A DNA stretch of 64,000 nucleotides from Polyporus tsugae (taxonomy: Eukaryota > Basidiomycota > Agaricomycetes > Polyporales > Polyporaceae). Where the stretch lies: assembly GCA_024305745.1 (NCBI GenBank), contig JAHRBS010000002.1, positions 3,095,179 through 3,159,178 of the forward strand, given 5' to 3'. The notes under the pieces are model-generated. The model was not told the DNA's origin and did no database searches. It worked only from the letters and a program-made list of their open reading frames with translations. The number at the start of each line of letters is the position of its first letter. Position 1 is the stretch's first letter. Positions 48,980-62,994 of the stretch are shown here, piece after piece. The translations under genes and the position numbers were made by a program.

Positions 48980-50636
48980 GGTAGGGGTTGACTTTGCTCT
49001 CTCGCGTTTTCCGACTCGTCCGGCTCTCCCCGGCCCGTCATCCCTGCGCGATCGTGTTCGATCCCCAGCCAGCGCACCTTCCCTATTCCCTACCACAGTA
49101 CATGCAGACGGCGGCCACGCGGCCACGGCCGCCGCCTGCGGAATGGGAGAAACACGCGGCGCCCTACTAAATGCTTACAAACAGCCCGAACCAACAGGGG
49201 AATCGCGTCCGGCACTGCTACATGCCAGAAATCGGGCGGGCCCCGTCCTCAATCTCCACCGTCCTCGGTCTACCATGGCCAGTGCCGCCGTGCCCGCCCG
49301 CCACCTCCACAAGCTACGTTCAGCATGGTGAGTTCGAGTCGGCAAGGGACGGATGGATAGCTAACAGCCGACGTACCTTCAGTCGCTGCCGCGAGTTATC
49401 CCGGGTGGGACACGGTCGTCTTCGCGCGGTTGAGTCGTCGGTGACGGACAAACTGAACAGTATAGACCAGAGCTGTGCAGAGGCCCCGCGGTGTCGAAGC
49501 TGACGGCATGGGGATGTAGCTGTGGTGGGCGGCGGGAATGGCGTGCCCCTCCTCGTTGTTAGGATACTTATACTCTCATAGCCCTCTAACCGCGCGCACG
49601 GACCACACCACACCGTTCAGCGGGGGGGCAAGCTTAAGGATAGCACCGCCGCTCCACTCCAACTCACGGTTGCACGGCCGGCGATTCGCAAGTGTTCCGC
49701 GCGTACGCACTAGTCAAGTTCCTTCCGGGGCCCGGCGCTGGGCGGAAATTTGACGGTCGGTTCCATTCACGTATCGCTTCCTCCGGTTCCCTGACCTCCG
49801 TTCGCTCTGCAGGAATCTTCATTTCCTTCTTGGAACTTCGACGCGGCGCTGGTCTCCGCTGGCTTGTCGTTCCTTCCGGTCCCCGCCGTCACCTGTCCCT
49901 CACTCTCCTCGTCGCCCTCGTACGTCCCGACCTGGGCTCAGCAGGCAATCCAGCGGGGCCTCTCAGTTCTTCGAAGACGAGCGTGAAGCAACTTTGGTAC
50001 AGACTCGGACTACTAACTAGTGCCAGCGAGTGTCGAGAGGAGGGGTTTATCGCCGCGGAATTGCATGCCGGCATAGTCCATCCTCGGCTCACGTCCTTCC
50101 CATATTCTATCGTTGTGGGTCCCTGCAGCGCCTAGCTATAGTCAGGTACGCTGTATCCGACCGAAGAATGGATTTATTTTAGGATCATCGAGACAGGTGC
50201 TCCGTGTGCCGCCGACCTGCAGCCTGAACGCGAGGATGGGTGGACACATTCCGGCCACTCGAGACTCCAGGTCAGCGCGTGCAGTTCAAGTGTAGCAGAC
50301 GTCGAGTACGCTCTGAACGGCGGGTGCGACGCTCATCGCGTCCGGCCTTTCAGGGCTCGGGGTCCGGTTGACTGAATTTCTGTGAATTATAAGAGGGTAT
50401 TGAATCAGTAGCATCTCACCAGCGCACCCGAACACACTGCCGTGCAGCCATAGACGACAGCCACCCAGGCTGCGTACTGTCGTCCACTGCTTCTAGCCAG
50501 CGGAAGGCGTCAGGCTGCCAGCCGCAGGTAGCAACAGAACCTCCCGACCGAACAAGACTGAGAAGACTCGCACGCCGGCTATGGCACTCGTCTAGCACCC
50601 TGAGATTGAGCGGCGTGAGCGCAGAGCCGCAAGGCC
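48980..50636. other. Unassigned sequence, copy 5
   Basis: The intron-like segment is at 49328-49382. I saw no private indel. Confidence 0.3.
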
Positions 50637-50975
50637 TTGGATAGTTGTTGTCTATGTACAACCTGTCCACAGCCTGAGGATACGGAGAGCCTGCGAAAAA
50701 GCGCATTACATGGGCGCACCCGTACGCGGCAGAATCTAGACGGCGCGAGGGTGCACCAGCGATCTGATTCAAAAACTCGCAAGACCGGCATCCTCGCGGC
50801 GGAATATCGGGAAATGGAACCGGACGTGTTCGATAGCATGTTCAAGTTCAAGTGCGTCCGCTTGAAGGCCGTTGACTTACTCAAGGGTCCGAATCGCACT
50901 CAGTTGTCCGTTCGGAGGGCTGAATGCGTGCAAACCGTCGAATATACATGTCACAAAAATACAGATGTAGTGTAG
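50637..50975 (+). CDS. Hypothetical open frame, copy 5
   Basis: Same 112 codons. This is the last copy before the fold-back; the inverted counterpart near 57125-57465 is frameshifted. Confidence 0.28.
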   Translation: MDSCCLCTTCPQPEDTESLRKSALHGRTRTRQNLDGARVHQRSDSKTRKTGILAAEYREMEPDVFDSMFKFKCVRLKAVDLLKGPNRTQLSVRRAECVQTVEYTCHKNTDVV

Positions 50976-53900
50976 CTGGAATTACAACCTCAAAGGAAGA
51001 CGAACCGGGTCGGGTTTGGTGAGAGCGAACAGAGGAAAGACTCCGAGTCCGCCGCCGCGCGCGGGACGAGCGTGCGCGCCCGTCCACATTTGGCAAGAGC
51101 TCGGGTCCCGGCGCTCGACTCGACATCTTACAACCCGACCACCACCACGGTCCGCTAGGGATGCAGATTCCTGCAAATGCGACCGTGTGACGACGTTTCG
51201 GGCCGTTCTGTTGCATGACATCTCCGCGGACTCTCTGTACTCCGCCGACACTGGACCCTTGGATATCCACGACTGTCTGCCGTCTGGGTCTCGTCTCGCC
51301 GCCGCCGTCCTGCAAGCAGCCGGCATACGACTCTGGCTCCGCCGCTTGGTTTCGTGCCCCTCAAAGAAGCGAGGAGGTCCGTTCTCGATCGTATGCGGGT
51401 ACGTACCAGGCAAATACGCCGGGCCGCTCTTCGACCCTGCCATGCTCGGCTCGCTTGACATTCTGGCATCAAGAAGGTGAGTTTGTCCTACCGTTCTTTC
51501 CCTAGTGCGAGTGTAGAAGTCGCCGCGGGACAGTCCCGACTGTCATTGAAAGTGGTCTTGACAACATGCCGAGTACGCTCCTCCGTCTCACTTGGCGTGC
51601 GTGGAGAATCGAACTTTCTGCACGTCCGTGGGCATCTCAAACAGTGCGGGAGGCGCATTTCTTGTCGTGCAGCTCGATCACCAGTGTACCCCACGGACGC
51701 GGTGCCAGTACGCCGTCGATATCACCCTGCAGAGTCTTCCCGCAGGCCGGGCCCACTCCCGCTGTGCGAGTTTGCCTGCAAAAGAGGTCAGAGTGAGCAT
51801 GGGTATAATGACGACGGATGCCGAACACGCCCGTGTTGCAGGTACGTGCCGCGTCATGTTCGTCCCCGGATTGTCTCGTGTTTCGAACGGCACCATCGGG
51901 GCTTCCCCGAATATTGAATTCTGTGCTAATTACGCGCCCATCTCGCCAGGACCATGGTTACGGAAGGCCCTGTCCTAAATGTCGTCCATCGGAGCGCCGT
52001 ACATCTAGCGGACCTAGCGTTGAACTATACCCAGACAGTGTACGTCATTTTCGATCACAACGGCAGGCGCAGATCACAAGCGTCTTGGAGACGTTGTTTC
52101 CATTGGACACAGCAGCTCTGCACGGTCTTCTGTGGAACGTATCAGAGGACCGCGCCGAGCTGCTGGAACGTTCCGCTCGATTGGTTGTGTGCTCGCCTGG
52201 AACTTGATTCCAGCCGACTCCGGTGGGCCAGCTTAATGTCTTACACGCGCGACCCCGCGGCCGCAACAATCAGTGTCTGGCCTGGAGTTTCGGATGACCG
52301 AGGACGTGAATACGGTGCCGGGGAAGGGACAGCGCAAGCAGTCACCAGACCAGGTTTTTCTCTGCTTCTCCTCTGCCCTCGGGTGCTCGGCGCATGAGTC
52401 TGAACTGCCGCCACTCCGTAATGCGAATCCCTTGGCACCCATCTACACCGACAACTTGAGGGTACGACGCAGTATCGGTAGTGGAAGGTGGTGGCGCGGT
52501 GGGAAAACACCGCCTGTAGATGGTTTGGTCACGCAATTTGGGACCATCGTCGCTTCGACAGTTTGGGGTTAGTTTGAGGTGCAACGGACGGAGATTTGGC
52601 GGCCGCGATCGAGAACATCTCGTGGATGTTTCCGAGTCCTCGGCTTTGAATGGCGGATCTCGGAGCACTGCCCGGAATTCAAACAAGTCTGACACATGCC
52701 AAACGGCGATTGCATTGCCAGGTCGTCGATCGGCTGGAGGGAGAGACACGCATTCACGTCTCCCGTACATCCCCGACTTTGAGCGGTGCTGTCAGGCACG
52801 TTCGGTTCATCAACTCGATGTGGTAGGAGTTTGCGGCCTCGGCGCGAAATTATGTCCGGCAAACAAACATCCAGAATACAGGTTCGTAACCCTTGACATC
52901 GAGGTCCCGGTCTCAGCACTCACGTCTGGTCAGGTCAAGCGCGAACACTAGCAGCAGCCCGGATACTATTCGACGGGGTCCCATGGCATACAGGAGCCAT
53001 GCCTCTTCCTCCGCCACTTGGAGAGGCGGACCGTGGCAACGATGCTGTCGTCTGCTGCATCCGTATCTCATCAACCTGACGACGGTGAGTTTTCCAAGCG
53101 GATCCCCGGTTCTCTTCCATTCAGGCACGCCGGTAGACCAGGATGCTGTCGGCGGACCCTGCTTTGGCTCCTCTTCTCACGGTGAATGGGGGCGACGCTC
53201 CTGTTCTAGAGCGCAGGCTGACGTCGTCTTCCGAGACTTCTCGTTCATCGGGCGAGCTACCGACAGACTTGTACAGCCATTCGGAGATCTGCCTTTCTCC
53301 GGGAGAGAAGTGTAGACGGATAGTCCGCCGCCGCAGGTAGCTCAGGGATCACAGATCGAGTTCCCGTCCCCAGCACCTCACCTTGGACGTCTAGGCACGC
53401 GAACAAGGTGTGTCCTGGAAGCGATGGGGCGAGCAGTCGGCAGAGAAGAATTCGACCGCCCTTCGACTGGCTTATAGGCACGTAAGTTTGAAAGCCTGCG
53501 TTGGATGCCGAATGCAAACTGATTCCTGCCACAGCCGTCGGAATCGGCGGCATGTGCATGCTCCCCCGCGGTCCTGTTGTGTGGACGTCGGAACATCGCT
53601 TGAATCCTGCAGGGTCCACGGCAGCCGGACATTAGGTGCGTGTGGTTTTGTATGCGAACCTTCCCTATCGGATCACGGCTGTTCAAACCTGGATCGCCGC
53701 CCACAATTCCACAGGATGTGTGCCTGAAACCGCGCGCCGCTCGACTGCCGATTGGCGGTGCGCTATTTTGCGTATGACATTGGCCGTGATGCATTGATGG
53801 CCACCGGCAGGTACGTACAGTGTTCGAATTCCATTCCTTCTTGTTTGTCTGGCCGTCTTCCTGCACTGCCGCCCTCGTGTGAATGATGATATACCTACAT

Positions 53901-54077
53901 GAGCTGAGATGCCCACGGCCGCACCCCCGCGAGGGGCTGAGGTTGAGAATGCTGTGGACTTCCAGTCGCTCTGCTCACAAGTCCACGTAAGACCCGAGTT
54001 ATGTCATTCGACAGGCTGCTTTGTGTGGTGCTCATTGCCGTTGTTGCATCCCTAGCTTCTCCCTAGAATATTCAAGT
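50976..54077. other. Unassigned stretch, copy 5, truncated at fold-back
   Basis: As copy 1 up to the equivalent of about position 8770. The VNTR and the downstream frame at 9785-10513 of copy 1 are not reached on this strand. Confidence 0.3.
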
Positions 54078-54095
54078 CTTGAATTTCTAGGGAGA
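54060..54095. other. Centre of the large palindrome
   Basis: The arms meet around T54077: the bases aatattcaag to its left pair with cttgaattt to its right, missing one base. Beyond that, ctccctag pairs with ctagggag. The spacer is one nucleotide. Such spacer-free 10-kb palindromes are rare and unstable in genomes, but common in reads where the polymerase or pore reads template and then complement. Confidence 0.9.
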
Positions 54096-57000
54096 AGCTA
54101 GGGATGCACAACGGCAATGAGCACCCACACACAGCATCCTGTCGAATGACATAACTCGGGTCTGTACGTGGACTTGTGCCAAGGCGACTGGAAGTCCACA
54201 GCTTCTCAACATCAGCCCTCGCGGGTTGCGGCCGTGGCCTCTCAGCTCATGTAGGGATATCATCCATTCACAACGAGGCGGCAGTGCAGGAAGACGGCCA
54301 GACAACAAAAGGAATGTATATTCGAACACACTGTAGTACCTGCCGGTGGGCCATCATGCATCACGTGGCCAATGTCATACGCAAATAGCGCCGCGCCAAT
54401 CGGCAGTCGAGCGGCGCGGCGGTTTCAGGCACACATCCTGTGGAATCGTGTGCGGCGACCAGGTTTGAACGCCGTGAATCCGATAGGGAAGGTTCGCATA
54501 CAAACCACACGCACCTAATTCCAGGCTGGCGTGGACCCTGCAGGGATTCAGGCGATGTTCCGACGTCCACCCAACAGGACCGGCGGTGAGCATGCACCTG
54601 CCGCCGATTCCGACGGCTTGTGGCAGAATCAGTTGCATTCGCAATCCAACGCAGGCTTTCCAAACTTACGTGCTATAGGCCAGTCGAAGGGCGGTCGAAT
54701 TCTTCTCTGCCGACTGCTCGCCCCCTCGCTTTTTTCAGGACACACCTTGTTCGCGTGCCTAGACGTCCAAGGTGAGGTGCTGGGGACGGGAAACTCGATC
54801 TGTGATCCCTGAGCTACCTGGCGGGAGGCGGACTATCCGTCTACACTTCCAAAAAAAAATCTCCCGGGAAGGCAGATCTCCGACTGGCTGTACAAGTCTG
54901 TCGGTGCTCGCCCGATGGACGAGAAGTCAGAAGACGACGTCGCCTGCGCTCTAGAACGGAGGTCGCCCCCATTCACCGTGAGAAGAGGAGCCAAGCAGGT
55001 CCGCCGACAGCATCCGGTCTACCGCGTCCTGAATGGAAGAGCCGGGATCCGCTTGGAAACTCACCGCGTCAGTTGATGAGATACGGATGGCAGCCAGACG
55101 ACAGCATCCGTTGCACGGGCCGCCTCTCCAAGTGGCGAGGAGAGGCATGGCTCTGTATGCATGGGGCCCGTCGACTAGTAATCCGGCTTCTGCTAGTTGT
55201 TCGCGCTTACATGACCAGACGTGAGTGCTGAGACCGGACCTCGATGTTCAAGGTTACTAACCTGTATTCGGATGTTTGTTTGCCGACATAATTTCGCGCC
55301 GAGGCCGCAAACTCCTACCAACAGTCGAGTTGATGACCGAACGTGCACTGACGCACCGCTCAAGTCGGGGTGTACGGGAGAAACGTGAATGCGTGTCTCT
55401 CCCTCCAGCCGATCGCGACCTGGCAATGCATCGCCGTTTGGCATTTGTCAGACTGTTGAATTTCCGGGCAGTGCTCCGAGGATCCGCCATTCAAAGCCGA
55501 GGACTCGGAAACATCCCGAGATGTTCTCGTCGCGCCCCACATCTCCCCGTTGCCCTCAACTACCCCAAACTGTTCGAAGCGAAGTGTCCCAAATTGCGTG
55601 ACCAAACCATCTAACGGCGGTGTTGGTTTCCACCGCGCCACCACCTTCCACTACCGATACTGCGTCGTACCCTCAGTTTTGTCGGTGTAGATGGTGCCAG
55701 GATTCGCATTACGGAGTGGCGGCAGTTTCAGACTCATGCCCGAGCCCCCGAGGGCAGAGGAGAGCGAGAAAAACCTGGTTGGTGGACCTGCTTGCGCGTC
55801 CTTCCCCGGCACCGGTATTCACGTCCTCAGGTCATCCGAAACTTTCCAGGCCAACACGATTGTTGCGGCCGCGGTGTCGCGCGTGTAAGACATAAGCTTG
55901 CCCACCGAGTCGGCTGGAATCAATTCGCGGCGAGCAACACAACCACGAGCGGACGTTTCCGCAGCCGGCGCTGTACTCTGATACGTCCACAGAAGACCGT
56001 GCAGAGCTGCTGTGTCCTGGAACAACGTCTCCAGACGCTTGTGATCTGCGCCTTGCCGTTGTGATCGAAAATGACGTACACTGTCTGGGTATAGTTCAAC
56101 GCTAGGTCCGCTAGATGTACGGCGCTCCGATGGACGACTTTCGGACAGGGCCTTCCGTACATGGTCCTGGCGAGATGGCGCGTAATTAGCACAGAATTCA
56201 ATATTCGGGGAAGCCCCATGGTTGCAGTTCGAAACCACAACAATCCGGGGACGACATGCCCGTCGGCACGTCCCGGCAACACGGGCTTGTTCGGGCATCC
56301 GTCGTCATTATACCATGCTCACTCTGACCTTTTGTGGCGCAACTCGCACAGCGGGAGTGGCCGGCCTGCGGAAGACTCTGCAGGTTGATATCGACGGCGT
56401 CCTGCACCGACCGTCCTTGGGGGTACCTGGTGATCGAGCTGCATCGCAAGAAATGCGCCCTCCCGCCTGTTTGAGATGCCAACGAAGTGCGAAAGTTCGA
56501 TTCTTCCCGCACGCCAAGGTGAGACGGAGGAGCTACTCGCATGTTTCAAGACCCTTTCCATGACAGTCGGGACTGTCCCCGCGACTTCTACACTCGCACT
56601 AGGGAAAGACGGTAGGACAAACTCACCTTCTTGATGCCAGAATTTCAAGCGAGCCGAGCCATGGCAGGGTCGAGAGCGGCCCGGCGTATTTGCCTGGTAC
56701 GTACCCGGCATACGATCGAGAACGGACCTCCTCGCTTTCTTTGAGGGCACGAACCAAGCGGCGAAGCCAGAGTCGTATGCGGCTGCTTGCAGGACGGGCG
56801 GCGGCGGACGAGACCAGACGTCAGACAGTCGTGATATCCAAGGGCAAGTGTCGCGGAGTACGAGAGGTCCGCACGGAGATGTCCATGCAACAGAAGGCCC
56901 GAACGTCGTCACACGGTCGCATTTGGCAGGATCTGCATCCCTAGCGTACCTTGTTGGTGGTCGGGTGATGTAAGATGTCGAGTCGAGCCGCCGGGACCCG

Positions 57001-59135
57001 AGCTCTTGCCAAATGTGGACGGGCGGCGCACGCTCGTCCCTCGCGCGCGGCGGACTCGGAGTCTTCCTCTGTCGCTCTCACCAAACCCGACCCGTTCGTC
57101 TTCCTTTGAGGTTTGTAATTCCAGCTCACTAACATCGGTATTTTTTGACATGTAATTTCGAGCGGTTTGCACGCATTCAGCCCTGCGAACGGACATCTGA
57201 GTGCTATTCGGACCTTGAGTATTCAACGGCCTTCAAGCGGACGCACTGAACTTGAACATGCTATCGAACACGTCCGTGTTCCTTTCCCGATATTCCGCTC
57301 GAGATGCCGTCCTTGCGAGTTTTTGAATCAGATGCGCTGGTGCACGCCTCGCGCCGTCTAGATTCTGCCGCGTACGGGTGCCCCATGTAATGCCTTTTTC
57401 GCAGGCTCTCCTGTAGCCTCAGGCTGTGGAAAGGTTGTACATAGACACCAACTTTTATCCAAGGCCTTGCGGGCTCTGCGCTCAGCCGCTCAATCTCAGG
57501 TGCTAGACGAGTGCCATAGTACAGGCGTGCGTTTATCTCTCAGTCCTTTGTTCGGTGTAATGCGGGAGGTCTCTGTTGCTATCTGTCTGCGGCTGGCATG
57601 ACTGACGCTTCCGCTGGCTAGCAAGCAGTGGACGACATACGCAGCCTGGGTGCTGTCGTCTATGGCTGCACGGCAGTGTGTTCGGTGTGCGCTGGTTAAG
57701 ATGCTACTGATTCAATACCCCTGATAATTCACAGCAATTCAGTCAACCGGACCCCGAGCCCTGAAAGGCCGGACGCGATGAGCGTCGCACCCCGCCGTTC
57801 AGAGCGTACTCGACGTCTGCTACACTTGAACTGCACGCGCTGACCTGGATTCTCGAGTGGCCGGAATGTGTCCACCCATCCTCGCGTTCAGGCTGCAGGT
57901 CGGCGCACACGAGCACCTGTCCTCTATATCCTAAAATAAATCCATTCTTCGGTCGGATACCGCGTACTGACTATAGCTAGGCGCTGCAGGGACCCACAAC
58001 GATAGAATCTGGGAAGGACTGAGCCGAGGATGGACTAATGCCGGCATGCAATTCCGCGGCGATAAACCCCGTCCTCTCGACCTCGCTGGCACTACTTATT
58101 AGTCCGAGTCTGTCCCAAGTTGCTTCAGCGCCTCGTCTTCGAAGAAACTGAGAGGCCCCGCTGGATTGCCTGCTGAGCCCAGTCGGGACTGCGAGGGCGA
58201 CGAGGGAGAGTGAGGGACAGGTGACGCGGGGACCGAAGGAACGACAGCCAGCGGAGACCAGCGCCGCGTCGAAGTTCCAAGAAGGAAATGAGATTCCTGC
58301 AGAGCGAACGGAGGTCAGGAACCGGGGACAGCGATCGACGTGAATGGAACCGACCGTCAAATTTTCCGCCCAGCGCGGGCCCCGGAAGGAACTTGACTAG
58401 TGCGTACGCGCGGAACAATTGCGAATCGCCGGCCGTGCAACCGTGAGTTGGAGTGGAGCGGCGGTGCTATCCTTAAGCTTGCCCCCCAGCTGAACGGTGT
58501 GGTGTGGTCCGTGGCGCGCGGTTAGAGGGCTATGAGAGTATCAAGTATCCTAACAACGAGGAGGGGCACGCCATTCCCGCCGCCGGCACCCCAGCTAAAA
58601 CCTCCCCATGCCGTCAGCTTCGACACCGCGGGGCCTCTGCACAGCTCTGGTCTATACTGTTCAGTTTGTCCGTCACCGACGACTCAACCGCGCGAAGACG
58701 ACCGTGTCCCACCCGGGATACTCGCGGCAGCGACTGAAGGTACGTCGGCTGTTAGCTATCCATCCTCCCTTGCCGCTCGACTCACCATGCTGAACGTAGC
58801 TTGTGGAGGTGGCGGGCGGGCACGGCGGCACTGGCCATGGTAGACCGAGGACGGTGGAGATTGAGGACGGGGCCCGCCCGATGTTCTGGCATGTAGCAGT
58901 GCCGGACGCGATTCCCCTGTTGGTTCGGGCTGTTTGTAGCATTTAGTAGGGCGCCGCGTGTTTCTCTCCCCATTCCGCAGGCGGCGGCCGTGGCCGCGTG
59001 GCCGCCGTCTGCATGTACTGTGGTAGGGAATAGGAAGGTGCGCTGGCTGGGATCGAACCGATCGCGCAGGGATATGACGGGCCTGGGGAGAGCCGGACGA
59101 GTCGGAAAACGCGAGAGAGCAAGTCACACCCTACC

Positions 59136-59655
59136 ATCAAGCTCAAGTTCGGATCCACTGTGATCCTCGCTGCAGCCACCATCACCGCCTCCGTTCGCTC
59201 AGTCCTCTCGCTCCGCCGCGACGTGGATCCTGCGCTCGTCCCCGACTTCGGCGACCAGACCGGTGGTTCACCTCAACGGTACTGGGTAAGCGTCCACTCT
59301 CTCGCTTTTCGCCGATAGAATACCGATAACTGATGTTCTACCCACAAAGCAACTGCGATATCTGGTGTCAATGGCCCCGACGGCAAGCCCGATCCTCACC
59401 GCTGCCCATGCCCGCCCCCGCGCGACCAGTACATCGCTGTGCATCTGCCTACATCATGCGTTTCGAGGCCTTTTTTACTCACCGCGTTCTCTTCGTCGTC
59501 ACAGGCGTTGATGCGAACGTCGCGGCGGGAAACATGGCGCGCAATCCGCCCATCGCAGCGCACTTCCCGACGGGCAACGCGACGCTGGCCTGACGCTCAG
59601 AACTCGAAACGGCCGCGGCGTTGGGTGCCCGGCGTCGTCCACGGTGTCCGGATAG
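59136..59655 (+). pseudogene. Small secreted protein locus in the inverted arm
   Basis: The same locus on the plus strand. It again has ATC before KLKF (59136). The middle exon has aagcccgatcc (one extra C near 59388), which places the GKP and CPCPPPRDQ blocks in one frame. Other indels in this arm break it elsewhere, for example within exon 3 after TLA. Confidence 0.45.
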
Positions 59656-61306
59656 CTGTAGCAGAGCATCAACGGGCTCACGAACCGAGCGCGATACATG
59701 AAGTGGTCTCGGCGCCGTTACTTACATCCGAGCCCGAGGATACCGTATCGAGACTCAATCGGCGTCGCTTCGCGTTATGCCGCATTTCCACGGCCTCTCT
59801 GAGTCGTCTTTGGTACGCGGTTCTGAATTCATCCCTGCGCTCTCGGCGTTGAATTCCGCCTAGCTATGGGGGGCGTCGTCGCACCTGAACGGGCTCACGT
59901 CCGTCCTCGTGTGCCGTGCGCGGTCCCTGTAGTCACACTGAGTGGACGCATCTGGGAATAGCGGGGAAAGGACGTCAGGGCGACGCCGAACACAACGGGC
60001 GCGACTACTGTATGGGGGACGGGAGACAACTGAGTTTGAAGACATACGGGGGAGTGTTTTTGAAGCGCAGAACGCGTACGCAGGCGGAAAGAAAGCGTAC
60101 TGCGGCACCGGGAGAGCGTCAACACGCGAGATCTTCATGGCGCAGCCGTGGTGGGCGTTGTTTGAGGCTGGTCTGTGGTGTTCGATGCGTAAGAGACTCG
60201 GTTCGAGCCGCGTCTCGGAAGGCGAAACCGAGGAGAAAGCTGTCGTTCGAAAGAGGCGAAGAGCGGCCGAAAAAAAAGGTTGGAAGAGCACGTTTTGACG
60301 CGTCGACATTCGACGACGGGAGAGAGAACCCGGCGGAAAGCGAGATCGAAAGCTGTCGGAGAGAGAAGCGTCCCAGTCGGCGGCGCCTGCCCCCCAAAGC
60401 AATGTGTTGTGCAACTTCCGGTGGATCGGGAAGAGTGCGCGCCACGCTCGGGAGGGCTCGCGCACTGCACCCGTGAATCATAGTCGAAGACGGGACTATG
60501 AGCCGCCTCGCGCGAGCGCGGTTGGCTGTCTGCCCAGCTTGAGTGTCGGTTAATTACCTTGAGATAGTGGAGGAAAATACGGACTGCGTGTGCTTATTTG
60601 GCGAGTACTTTATGTACTTCTCACTGCGTAGCCAACAGTGACGAGTCCCTGTGGCTCAGCAGGAAGCCGTCAGTCGCGAGTTCGTTATGTAGCCATAGCC
60701 CCCCCCAGAGAGAGGAAAATTCGATCAGCGAGGTCGAGAGGGATGATGCATAAGCACGAAGGCGGTAGCACTGCACACGGCGCGTGTGTCATGATCACTT
60801 GAACGGACTGCGCCTGGTGTTGCCCGCCGAGTCGGACGACTGCAAAGCTCTGGACTGTGTGCGGACAGGTTGAGAAAAATACGGAGTCTGCTCTGGAATG
60901 AGAGCACGCGAGGTTGGTGTAAACGACTGGCCGACTGACGCGGTGATCAAGAGGCGGAACGAAGGCGGGAGGGCGCATTGCGAGGCGTGGCCATCAGTCG
61001 GCGCCCTGATCCGGGCCAGGCACACCCGCAACGGGCGAGTCGGAGCAGTGCTCAGCGCAGGCCCAAGCAGCGCTCTCCCGCGCTCACCCCGCCCCCGCTT
61101 TTATGTCTCTCTCCCTCTCTCTCCGCCTCAGCCCCACTACTCCTCCACTCGCTCACCATTCTCGTTCTGTCTCTCTGGCTGGTCTAGTTCGACGCGACAC
61201 CTTCTTCCTTCTTCTCTTCTTCTTCTTCGGCGATCGCTTGATTCTCCCATCGTCCTTCTTCTCTCTCATCTTCTTCCCACACCCTCATACATCCTCGTCA
61301 AATCCC

Positions 61307-62994
61307 ATGGCTGCCCCACGCTCTCCCTACGGTTCCCGCGAGCCTTCTCCGCCGGACACTACGCAAAACGTCAACTCCAACCCCCCATATCCCTATCCCC
61401 CTGACACCCCGCCTCGACGCCAGGTCCTTCGACAAGCGACTCATCCGGCGAGCGGGGGGGGAGGGGGGCCGCTCTCGGACCAACACTCTCCCACACAAGC
61501 GGTATTCCCTACGGCGACGGCCACGCCAAGGCCGGCCTCGGACGTCCACCGCCATCAACAGGACCCCATCCCCACCCCGAGCGGAGGCCAAGGAATCTCC
61601 AGAAGGGCGTCTTCGACTGGGAGCGCATGCTCAAGTGGAGTATTGGATCCGCAAGGCATGGTTTTGTGCGTGCTCGCGTGCTTGTTCCTCGTGCGCTACA
61701 GCTGAAGGTTTGCGGGCGCATGACTATCGCGTTCGCCATTTCCTGGGTCGGCCTCATCCTCTTCACCGTATACCACAAGCAGTCGTCACCTGGCTCAGCG
61801 GCATGCGAATTGATGCACGGGTGCGTCCCGTTTTCCTCCTTTCTTTCGTCGGCCTTCGCGTCACTGCGCCAGCCTCGCCGTTGCATGCACAAATCACTGT
61901 GGCTCAGGAAGGCCAACGCCATCTAGTTATTTCACCTTCCCCCATTCACACGCCACCCCCGTTTGATCTTCTGTCCTGGCCATGATCGGCGCTGATGCCC
62001 GTTCTCATTGCAGTCTCCCATTCGCTGGACCGATCCGATCGGCGTCCTCTTCGTCATCTCCTTCCCTCCCCTCTTCGGCCGAGATCTACCGCCTCCTCTG
62101 TGGTCCTCGTCGGGGGTCTCTGGCCGGCTTCGGGATCGTCCCGGCAGGCACTTTCCTCAGGCGAACTGGAAACTCTAGTGGTCTGCGGGTCGTTTTGGTA
62201 TGCAAGGACGCTCATTTCCGCGTGCTCATCTCCCCACGCGTTCAGTCTGCTTTGGGCGCGCGCGAGAGAAGCTGGGCGACAAAGTTGCATATGCGTAGTC
62301 TGGCGCGCGTCGTCCGCGAAGGCGGCTTCAATATGCGCTGATCGCGCGGCCTGAGCGCCATCCCCGGCCAACTGTGTCGTCCCGATTCTCCTTGTGTGCC
62401 CGTCGAGTGCTGACCGTTCCCGCGCACAGTCACGACGCGGGTGTTCTCGAGTGCGGCTGGGCCGTGGATGACGTTTCTCGAATCGCGGCGATCACTGTCC
62501 TCCGAACGTTTTCATCACCGTCTACCTCGGGTCGCGCTCCCGAGCAGTCCGAGGACGGACGAGCAGCCGTCGGACAACATCATCCAAGTACGTTGTCGTC
62601 GGGCTGGACGACCTGATTGACGGTCGTCGCGATGTGTTAAACATTCTACCACAAGACTGAACGAGGCGAAGCCGCTTGTGATCTACGACGCCGCAGGTGC
62701 GTCAGGCGAAGCTCACGAACACCATGCCGTATGGCAGCAGGCAGCCGTCGATGCTCGGTCGACGCCTCCGTCCCTCGTTCACTCCCGCTGCGTTCCCATG
62801 TCCGACATCCCGCTCACGACTGTACGGCCAGCCCCAGCCTCAGGGCTCGCGCGTGGGTCTCGGTTGCGGCCGGACTTGTGGGCGCTCGCGGTGTTTGTCC
62901 CCAGGGCACGCAGGGGTTCAGGGGGGGGGGCGGGGGGGGGGGGGGGGGGGCGGCCGGCCCGGAGGAGATAAACACGGACTCCGGATTGGGATGA
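61307..62994 (+). pseudogene. Tvp38-family gene in the inverted, error-rich arm
   Basis: The same gene in the opposite orientation, from the ATG at 61307 to the stop near 62992. The leader, the N-terminal MAAPRSPYG and the VTT segments are recognisable, but frames break many times. A run of about 28 G with one C interrupts the tail at 62921-62950. It carries the copy-5 signature LTN followed by a changed residue before MPYG. The breaks look like sequencing errors, so this is probably not a biological pseudogene. Confidence 0.75.
62921..62950. other. Artefactual G run in the inverted arm
   Basis: A nearly pure G run of 30 positions stands where every forward copy has the short mixed sequence ttcacggccaggg. 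This is a typical base-calling failure in raw long reads and probably not a real G-quadruplex. Confidence 0.8.

Larger units (their letters stand above)
45305..54077. repeat. Tandem 11.3-kb unit, copy 5 (partial, ends at fold-back)
   Basis: The first 8773 bp of a fifth unit. It stops at the point equivalent to about 8770 of copy 1, where the sequence inverts. Private alleles are a seven-G run at 46763-46769 and two substitutions at 45434 and 45442 in the last Tvp38 exon. Confidence 0.97.

Noticed and set aside
1..54077. Ribosomal DNA array
   Set aside because: Unit size fits, but no conserved SSU, 5.8S or LSU rRNA sequence is visible on either strand, and the unit contains a spliced protein gene.
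62921..62950. G-quadruplex-forming G run
   Set aside because: It is absent from all corrected copies at the same site and lies in the raw-quality arm.
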